NCBI GenBank assembly: GCA_029881015.1
Contig: JAOUNK010000114.1
Span: forward strand, 1-9,213
Length of the DNA: 9,213 nt
Origin: Gammaproteobacteria bacterium
GTDB lineage: Bacteria; Pseudomonadota; Gammaproteobacteria; Steroidobacterales; Woeseiaceae
Reading direction: 5' to 3'
Within the stretch, counting starts at the first letter, position 1. Each line of letters opens with the position of its first letter. A program made the position numbers and the translations under genes. Below are positions 1 through 5,687 of the stretch, in pieces. Below the pieces are notes generated by a model that made no database searches, was not told the origin of the DNA, and worked only from the letters and a program-made list of their open reading frames with translations.

Positions 1-11
1 GCGTAAGCTGA

Positions 12-46
12 GCATGTCAGGGTGCGTTCGTTGCACGTCAGGGAGC
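12..46 (+). repeat. Two imperfect 14-bp direct repeats, 21 bp apart
   Basis: GCATGTCAGGGTGC at 12-25 and GCACGTCAGGGAGC at 33-46 agree at 12 of 14 bases and include an identical GTCAGGG core. The period of 21 bp is two helical turns. They lie just before the gamma-delta gene, and the second copy contains its ribosome binding site. Either a tandem operator or a simple local duplication would explain them. Confidence 0.45.
42..45 (+). promoter_or_regulatory. Ribosome binding site deciding the gamma-delta start
   Basis: GGAG with a 7-nt spacer to the ATG at 53. The alternative in-frame ATG at 14 has no purine-rich site at a workable distance, so 53 is preferred; the protein from there begins MTREVSIPNG, just before the conserved gamma domain. 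Confidence 0.6.
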
Positions 47-52
47 AGGACC

Positions 53-1075
53 ATGACCCGGGAAGTCTCTATCCCCAACGGGGCGGAATTTTTCGAAATC
101 CGCTTCGAATCGATCGGTGGGCTCGGCGCCCACGTTGCCGGAAAAATCGTCGCCAGCGCGGCCGTTCTGCGCATGGGCATGAACGGCTCACATTTTTCGT
201 CGTACGGCTCCGAGAAGAAAGGCTCCGTGGTACGTTCATTTATTCGACTTGCCCCGGCCGACAAGGCGATTCGCACGAGCGCGCCTATCGAGGAGCCGAA
301 TGTGATTGTCGTCTTTCACAGCGGCTTGCTGGCCCACCCCGCTACGCTTTCCGGCCTGAAGGCCGACGGCGTCCTTATATACGCCGGCCAGGAAGGTGAC
401 GTTCCCGAAGGACTGTCACGTGTCCCCAGGACCGCGACAGTGATTCGTGTGGATGCCCAGAAGATTGCGATCGCCGAGAAGTCGCGCGAGAACGCCGTAC
501 TGATCGGCACGCTGGCCGAAGCCATTCCGCTGCTCGACCGGCGTGCTGTGCGGGACGCGCTCGACGCCACCTTCGCGGGCAAGAACGAGGCCGTGGTCAC
601 GGCCAACGGTCGTGCATTCGACCGCGGGGCCGACGAAGTCGAGATGATTGAAAACATCGGCCAATGCGACGGCGCCGTCCCGGCGATGTCGTCCAGCCCG
701 GTATGGGGCTATCGCACGGCGCCGATTGGCGGCGTTTTGCCGACGCCCGGCAACACGGCGCACAACGACCTGCACACCTCACGCACCGGCTGGATGCCCG
801 TCCTCGACAGGGACAAATGCATCGACTGCGGCATGTGCGACATGGTCTGCCCCGATCTCTGTCTCGTCTGGTCGACGCATACCGGCGAGGACGGCAAGCC
901 GCGCGTAAGACTCGACGGCATCGATTACCAGTACTGCAAGGGCTGCATGCGTTGCGTCGAGACCTGTTCGACGGCGGCAATGACGCGCGAAGCCGAATTG
1001 CCTGGCAAGGCAGACGAGCTGCGCATCCCCTTGTTCCCGGACCTCCGGTCCGCGGCAGGAGAAAAACATGCTTGA
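53..1075 (+). CDS. 2-oxoacid:ferredoxin oxidoreductase, fused gamma-delta subunit (PorG-PorD type)
   Basis: This is the electron-output subunit of a cytoplasmic pyruvate:ferredoxin oxidoreductase-type enzyme, 340 aa from the ATG at 53. Residues 1 to about 190 form the gamma (PorG-like) domain: EIRFESIGGLGAHVAGKI is the glycine-rich start, followed by SSYGSEKKGSVVRSF, which matches the PorG segment normally reading EYGPERRGAPV. Residues about 245-315 are a delta (PorD-like) bacterial ferredoxin domain with two four-cysteine motifs, C256/C259/C262/C266 and C295/C298/C301/C305. These would bind two [4Fe-4S] clusters that carry electrons from the thiamine site. In many organisms gamma and delta are separate genes; here they are one chain. 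An in-frame ATG at 14 would add 13 residues but lacks a ribosome binding site, whereas GGAG at 42-45 sits 7 nt before the ATG at 53. The gene overlaps the alpha-beta gene by 8 bp, so translation is probably coupled. Substrate cannot be read from this subunit. Confidence 0.9.
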   Translation: MTREVSIPNGAEFFEIRFESIGGLGAHVAGKIVASAAVLRMGMNGSHFSSYGSEKKGSVVRSFIRLAPADKAIRTSAPIEEPNVIVVFHSGLLAHPATLSGLKADGVLIYAGQEGDVPEGLSRVPRTATVIRVDAQKIAIAEKSRENAVLIGTLAEAIPLLDRRAVRDALDATFAGKNEAVVTANGRAFDRGADEVEMIENIGQCDGAVPAMSSSPVWGYRTAPIGGVLPTPGNTAHNDLHTSRTGWMPVLDRDKCIDCGMCDMVCPDLCLVWSTHTGEDGKPRVRLDGIDYQYCKGCMRCVETCSTAAMTREAELPGKADELRIPLFPDLRSAAGEKHA

Positions 1076-3365
1076 TTCAGCGGCGGTATCCCGTTCAGGC
1101 CCGGTTGCCCAGGTTCACGATTTCAAGAGCGGCAATGAAGCCGCAGCGCTGGCCGCGCGCGACATCGGCTTCCATGTCATGGGCTATTTCCCGATCACAC
1201 CATCGACCGAGGTCGCCGAGACCCTGTCGAAGATGCATGCCGACGGCGAACACGAGATTGTCATGATTCCCGCCGACGGCGAGCACGGTGCCGCAGGCAT
1301 CTGCTATGGCGCGGCACTCGGTGGCGGGCGCGTTCTCAACGCAACGTCGTCGCAGGGCCTCCTGTATTCACTCGAACAGCTTCCCGTTCAATCGGGTACG
1401 CGCGTGCCAATGGTGCTCAATGTATCGACGCGCACCGTGTCGGGCCCGCTGGATATTCGTTGTGATCATTCCGACATCTATTTCGTCCTGAATGCCGGCT
1501 GGATCATCCTGATGGCACGCGATCCACAGGCCGCTTACGACATGAACTTTTGTGCCGTTCGCATCGGCGAGCACATGGACGTTCGCCTGCCCGTCATCGT
1601 TGCCTACGACGGCTTCCTGACGAGCCACCAGAAGCGCCGTATCGAAAGATTCGACGACCCCGGGGCTGTAAAGGCATTCCTCGGTGAACGCGAGGACCCT
1701 TACAGCGCGCTCGATCCGGACCGCCCGGTTACCTTCGGTCCGTACATGAACGACCCGGACCTGATCAACAACAAGGTCCAGCAACACCAGGCCATGGAGG
1801 ACGCGCGGCGCGTTATTCCCGAAATATTTGCCGAGTTTGCCGCGTTCTCGGGACGCGACTACCGCACCGTCGATGCCTACCGTATGGACGACGCTGACGT
1901 TGCGCTCGTACTGCTCAACACGGCTGCTGAGAATGCCAAAGGCGTTGCCGACAGGCTGCGCGAGCAAGGCCACAAAGTCGGTGTTGTTTCACCCAATGTC
2001 CTGCGGCCGTTCCCGACCGATGAAATCCGCAGGCTCCTGAAGTACGTTCGCGCCATCGTTGTCGGCGATCGCGGTGATTCTTACGGCGCTGAAGGCGGCA
2101 ACCTGTCGCTTGAAGTTCGCGCTGCCCTGCAACAGGACCCTGACAACAACACCCTGGTGATGAGCCGTATCTACGGCTTGGGCGGCAAGGACTTTTACGA
2201 CAAGGACGCCGAGGAGTTTTTCAAGGAAGCGCTGAGGGCGGCCGAGACCGGCAAGGTCGAGGTCCCGTTCGAGTATCACGGCGCCTACGCCGGCGACGAT
2301 GCCGCGGGCCCTGCCCCGGGGCTGCCACCCATCGCATCCGAGGAAGTTAGCAGGGGCATGGCACGAGTTACGCAGAACCCGGAAACCGAGCGGCTGGAGG
2401 TCGAGCTAAAACCGCTGTGGGAGATGACCACGACGCCGTCGCGGATTGCGCCGGGACACGGGGCCTGCCCGGGTTGCGGCTTCTTCCCGATGCTGCGGCA
2501 GGCGTACAACGTACTCGAAGGCAACGTGGTCGTCCTGTTCCAGACCGGCTGCGCCATGGTCACGACGACGGGCTACCCGAAGACGGCCCATCGCATTACC
2601 TATATCCACAACCTGTTCCAGAACGGCGCGGCTACGCTGTCCGGCCTCGTCGAGATGTATCACGAGCGCATCCGCCGAGGTGAGATCCCGGCCGCACCGG
2701 AAGGCCAGGACACAACCTTCATCATGGTGACCGGCGACGGCGGTATGGACATCGGTATGGGTGCGGCACTCGGTACGGCGCATCGCAACCACAAGATGAT
2801 CATTCTCGAGTACGACAACCAGGGGTACATGAATACCGGCTCCCAGCTCTCCTACGCAACGCCGTTTGGCCATCGCACCTCGACCAGCGAGGTCGGCAGC
2901 ACGGACTCCGGCAAGCGCTTCCATCACAAGGATACGCCGCAGATCTTCGCGGCCTGCAACCTGCCCTACGTCTTCACGGCGAGCGAAGGCTACCCCGAGG
3001 ACTTTATGCGCAAGATATCCAAGGCACAGTGGTATGCGCAGCGCGAGGGCATGGTCTACGGCAAGGTCCTGTCATTCTGTCCGCTCAACTGGCGTACCCA
3101 GGACGACGCGGCACAAGAGGTACTGCAGGCTGCAATAGACTGCTGCTTCTTCCCGCTGTACGAAGTCGAGAAAGGTCACACGCACCTGACGTATGACCCG
3201 GACGCAATCGGCCGCCGCCGACCCGTTAGCGACTGGCTCGGCATGATGGGCAAGACCAGGCACGTCCTCGCCGACGAACATGCCGACCAGCTCGAGATGA
3301 CCGAGAAAGAGGTCGACAAGCGCTGGCGCAAGCTGAAAGTCAAATCCGAACACCCGGAGCTGTAG
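1068..3365 (+). CDS. 2-oxoacid:ferredoxin oxidoreductase, fused alpha-beta subunit (PorA-PorB type)
   Basis: Catalytic subunit, 765 aa, that would cleave a 2-oxoacid with CoA to acyl-CoA and CO2, passing electrons to the gamma-delta chain. Residues about 15-400 are alpha: PITPST (42-47), GEHGAAG (71-77) with E72 as the likely thiamine-activating glutamate, R122 at the position of the pyruvate-binding arginine of pyruvate:ferredoxin oxidoreductase, and DHSD (133-136). The transketolase C-like domain is about 275-390 (VLRPFP at 311-316). A linker of about 55 residues leads into beta at about 460. Beta carries all expected [4Fe-4S] ligands, C467 and C470 (CPGCG), C495 (TGC) and C671 (FCP), plus the thiamine diphosphate motif GDGG (556-559) with N584. 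Downstream of DHSD the sequence reads VLNAGW where pyruvate enzymes usually have RQTGF, so the substrate is uncertain: pyruvate is the first guess, with other 2-oxoacids possible. AGGAG at 1057-1061, 6 nt before the ATG, supports the start. Confidence 0.92.
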   Translation: MLDSAAVSRSGPVAQVHDFKSGNEAAALAARDIGFHVMGYFPITPSTEVAETLSKMHADGEHEIVMIPADGEHGAAGICYGAALGGGRVLNATSSQGLLYSLEQLPVQSGTRVPMVLNVSTRTVSGPLDIRCDHSDIYFVLNAGWIILMARDPQAAYDMNFCAVRIGEHMDVRLPVIVAYDGFLTSHQKRRIERFDDPGAVKAFLGEREDPYSALDPDRPVTFGPYMNDPDLINNKVQQHQAMEDARRVIPEIFAEFAAFSGRDYRTVDAYRMDDADVALVLLNTAAENAKGVADRLREQGHKVGVVSPNVLRPFPTDEIRRLLKYVRAIVVGDRGDSYGAEGGNLSLEVRAALQQDPDNNTLVMSRIYGLGGKDFYDKDAEEFFKEALRAAETGKVEVPFEYHGAYAGDDAAGPAPGLPPIASEEVSRGMARVTQNPETERLEVELKPLWEMTTTPSRIAPGHGACPGCGFFPMLRQAYNVLEGNVVVLFQTGCAMVTTTGYPKTAHRITYIHNLFQNGAATLSGLVEMYHERIRRGEIPAAPEGQDTTFIMVTGDGGMDIGMGAALGTAHRNHKMIILEYDNQGYMNTGSQLSYATPFGHRTSTSEVGSTDSGKRFHHKDTPQIFAACNLPYVFTASEGYPEDFMRKISKAQWYAQREGMVYGKVLSFCPLNWRTQDDAAQEVLQAAIDCCFFPLYEVEKGHTHLTYDPDAIGRRRPVSDWLGMMGKTRHVLADEHADQLEMTEKEVDKRWRKLKVKSEHPEL

Positions 3366-3368
3366 ACG

Positions 3369-4220
3369 ATGGCAGAGATTCTCGAAAAACGTCCGCTGAC
3401 GCCCATCACCAGGCTCTACAGGGTCGACGCGCCGCTGGTTGCGAAGTCTGCGCAGCCCGGACAATTCGTTATCGTCCGCGTTCGCGACGGCGGCGAGCGT
3501 ATTCCGCTCACGATCGCCGACTATGATCGCGACGCGGGCACACTGACGATTGTCGTGCAGGAAGTTGGCACCACGACGCGTTATTTGGGCCAGCTCGACG
3601 TCGGCGATGACATTCTCGACCTGGTCGGCCCGCTCGGCATGCCGCTCGAGATCCCTGTTAAAGGCCATATCGTGGGTATCGGTGGCGGATTTGGCGCCGC
3701 TGCCCTGCTCTGCCTCATGCGCGAATTGCGTCAGCGCGGCGACACGACGACGATCATCAACGGTGCGCGCGAGAAAGACCTGCTGATCCTCAACGACGAA
3801 CTCGCCGGCGTTTGCGACAACCTTGAGCTGTGTACGGACGACGGCTCCGCGGGATTTCATGGTCTCGTCACCGAGCGCCTCGCCCAGCTAATCGATGGCG
3901 ACGGTCCGGGTCGCCCGGACATGGTAATCGCCATCGGCCCGATGCTAATGATTCGGGCTGTCACCGAGACCACTCGCGGCAAGGACATACCGACGCTCGT
4001 ATCTCTCGACCCGCTCATGATCGACGGCACAGGAATGTGCGGAGGTTGCCGCGTCACGGTCGACAATGAAGTGAAATTCGCCTGTGTCGACGGCCCCTTC
4101 TTCGATGCCCACCAGGTCGATTTCGAGGAGGCCGTAAGGCGCAACAAGATGTATGTCAGGCAGGAAGGCGAGTCGAAGAACCGTACGGCCTGCCGCAAAC
4201 TCGTTGTAGGACAAGACTGA
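3369..4220 (+). CDS. nfnA: NfnA/SudB-like FAD/NAD(H)-binding [2Fe-2S] subunit
   Basis: Small subunit (283 aa) of an NfnAB-type NADH-dependent reduced ferredoxin:NADP+ oxidoreductase, related to sulfide dehydrogenase SudB and to PyrK, the electron-transfer subunit of dihydroorotate dehydrogenase. An N-terminal flavodoxin-reductase-like FAD barrel covers about 1-95, with ERIPLTIAD (43-51) as FAD contact. An NAD-binding fold covers about 98-215, starting with HIVGIGGGFGAAALL (100-114). A C-terminal [2Fe-2S] segment has C224, C227 and C239 (MCGGCRV and FACVDGP). Only three cysteines fit this cluster; in characterised NfnA and P. furiosus SudB an aspartate is the fourth ligand, and D219 is the obvious candidate. 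Length matches family members of about 280 aa. The gene begins 3 bp after the alpha-beta stop, with GGAG at 3356-3359 as ribosome binding site, and its stop overlaps the next start (TGATG). The family assignment is strong; the bifurcating role is inferred from the partner gene. Confidence 0.88.
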   Translation: MAEILEKRPLTPITRLYRVDAPLVAKSAQPGQFVIVRVRDGGERIPLTIADYDRDAGTLTIVVQEVGTTTRYLGQLDVGDDILDLVGPLGMPLEIPVKGHIVGIGGGFGAAALLCLMRELRQRGDTTTIINGAREKDLLILNDELAGVCDNLELCTDDGSAGFHGLVTERLAQLIDGDGPGRPDMVIAIGPMLMIRAVTETTRGKDIPTLVSLDPLMIDGTGMCGGCRVTVDNEVKFACVDGPFFDAHQVDFEEAVRRNKMYVRQEGESKNRTACRKLVVGQD

Positions 4221-5617
4221 TGCCTGTAAAGCGCGTCCAGAAGACACCTATGCCCGAGCGCGACGCCGTCCTGCGTTCGCACGATTTCAAAGAAGTGAAC
4301 GAAGGCTACGGCATTGCGCACGCCCAGTTCGAAGCTGAACGTTGCCTGCGCTGCCAGGATCCGATCTGTATCGACGGCTGCCCGGTTCGCGTACCGATCC
4401 CCGAATTCATCCACCAGGTCGCCAAGGGCGATATGCGAGCGGCTGCCGAAATTCTGCGCAGGTCGAATCCGCTGCCGGCGGTTTGCGGGCGCGTGTGCCC
4501 ACAGGAAGTGCAGTGTGAAGAGCAATGCTCGATCGGTATCCGCTTCAAACCCGTTGCAATCGGCTACCTCGAGCGCTTCGTCGCCGACTGGGAAATGGAA
4601 CAGCCGGCCGTCGAGATCAGGGCGAACCTGCACCAGGACCAGAAGGTCGCCATCGTCGGCTCCGGACCGGCAGGTCTCGTGTGTGCGGGTGAGCTCGCGC
4701 GCCTGGGCTACCCGGTCACCATATTCGAGGCCCTGCATGCGCCGGGCGGCGTGCTCCGCTACGGCATTCCCGAGTTCCGTCTGCCAAAGAACGTGCTCGA
4801 CTGGGAGATTGAGCAACTCAAGAAGCTCGGCGTAGAGATTCAATGCAACGTGATCATCGGCAAGACGATCACGATGGACGAACTCATGGGCGAGATGGGC
4901 TTCTCGGCAGTGTTTATCGGTACCGGAGCAGGCTTGCCGAGCTTTTTGGGCATCCCGGGCGAGAACCTCAACGGTGTGTACTCGGCCAATGAGTTCCTGA
5001 CGCGGGTCAACCTGATGCACGCTAACGATTTTCCGAACGCCGATACACCGGTCATGGTCGGCAGGCGCGTCGCCGTTATTGGCGCCGGCAACACAGCCAT
5101 GGACACCGTGCGTACCGCACTGCGCGTGGGCGCGGAACACGGCATGATCGTTTACCGCCGCAGCGACCAGGAGATGACGGCACGCGTCGAGGAACATCAC
5201 CACGCCATCGAAGAGGGTGTGGAGTTTCACTGGCTGACCAACCCTGTCGAGGTGCTTGGGGACGAGGATGGCTGGGTAACAGGCCTGCGCTGCGTTCGCA
5301 TGGAGCTGGGAGCGCCCGATGATTCAGGACGGGCGCGGCCAGTGCCGATCGAAGGATCCGAATTCGTGATACCGGTCGACAACGTGGTGCTGTCGATCGG
5401 CAACAAGCCGAATCCGTTGCTGCTGCAGACGACCAAGGGCCTCGCGTCGAACAAATGGGGTTGCCTGGTTGTTCATGACGGTACTTCCGAGACTTCGCGA
5501 GACCACGTCTTTGCGGGAGGTGACGCCGTGACTGGCGCGGCCACAGTCATTCTCGCAGCGGGTGCGGGCAAAACCGCCGCAACCGAGATTCACGAGGATC
5601 TGCGCGCGAATTCTTGA
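4220..5617 (+). CDS. nfnB: NfnB/SudA-like NADPH-binding flavoprotein (GltD family)
   Basis: Large subunit (465 aa) of the NfnAB/SudBA pair, in the same superfamily as the glutamate synthase small subunit GltD. The N-terminal helical iron-sulfur domain has C42, C45, C50, C54 and then C89, C93, C99, C103, ligands for two [4Fe-4S] clusters. E100 in QCEEQC is a candidate non-cysteine ligand, as known for NfnB. The first dinucleotide fold (GSGPAG, 147-152) would bind FAD. PGGVLRYGIPEFRLPK (175-190) is the family signature, and the second fold (VIGAGNTAMD, then VYRRSDQEM) would bind NADP(H). The C-terminal FAD motif is FAGGDAVTGAATV. With NfnA it would convert NADH plus reduced ferredoxin plus 2 NADP+ into NAD+ plus 2 NADPH, or the reverse. 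No glutamate synthase large subunit is nearby, which argues against a GOGAT role. AGGA at 4208-4211 lies 8 nt before the ATG. Generic annotation as glutamate synthase beta subunit is likely but would miss the NfnA partner. Confidence 0.88.
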   Translation: MPVKRVQKTPMPERDAVLRSHDFKEVNEGYGIAHAQFEAERCLRCQDPICIDGCPVRVPIPEFIHQVAKGDMRAAAEILRRSNPLPAVCGRVCPQEVQCEEQCSIGIRFKPVAIGYLERFVADWEMEQPAVEIRANLHQDQKVAIVGSGPAGLVCAGELARLGYPVTIFEALHAPGGVLRYGIPEFRLPKNVLDWEIEQLKKLGVEIQCNVIIGKTITMDELMGEMGFSAVFIGTGAGLPSFLGIPGENLNGVYSANEFLTRVNLMHANDFPNADTPVMVGRRVAVIGAGNTAMDTVRTALRVGAEHGMIVYRRSDQEMTARVEEHHHAIEEGVEFHWLTNPVEVLGDEDGWVTGLRCVRMELGAPDDSGRARPVPIEGSEFVIPVDNVVLSIGNKPNPLLLQTTKGLASNKWGCLVVHDGTSETSRDHVFAGGDAVTGAATVILAAGAGKTAATEIHEDLRANS

Positions 5618-5687
5618 AACCTTCCACGCGCAACACGCATCTAAGAATCGTGTAACCTAGAACGCACGCACACGTGCGGAGTCCTGA
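5618..5687 (+). promoter_or_regulatory. Intergenic leader with hairpin abutting a ribosome binding site
   Basis: This 70-bp gap is the only real non-coding space between genes in the window and should hold the promoter of the TolB/TPR gene. A perfect 6-bp stem, CGCACG (5663-5668) with CGTGCG (5673-5678), encloses the loop CACA. Its last base is the first G of the GGAG ribosome binding site (5678-5681), which stands 6 nt before the ATG at 5688. Such a stem could limit ribosome access. There is no T-run, so it does not look like an intrinsic terminator for the upstream operon. I could not fix a convincing -35/-10 pair. Confidence 0.35.

Noticed and set aside
14..52. N-terminal extension of the gamma-delta gene from the ATG at 14
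   Set aside because: No ribosome binding site, and the extra residues MSGCVRCTSGSRT precede the conserved gamma domain; the ATG at 53 has GGAG at good spacing.
3857..5230. Long minus-strand open frame of 457 codons opposite the NfnA/NfnB genes
   Set aside because: It lies almost wholly antisense to two clearly conserved genes, its translation shows no recognisable domain, and long antisense frames are expected in GC-rich coding DNA.
4220..5617. Glutamate synthase small subunit (GltD) as the function of the fourth gene
   Set aside because: No glutamate synthase large subunit is in the window, and the gene overlaps an NfnA/SudB-type partner, which fits the NfnB/SudA branch better.
5614..5658. 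Possible promoter: TTGAAA (5614-5619) with downstream AAGAAT (5643-5648) or TAACCT (5653-5658)
   Set aside because: The -35-like hexamer is good, but no -10-like hexamer stands 16-18 bp away; the nearest candidates are 23 bp or more downstream.
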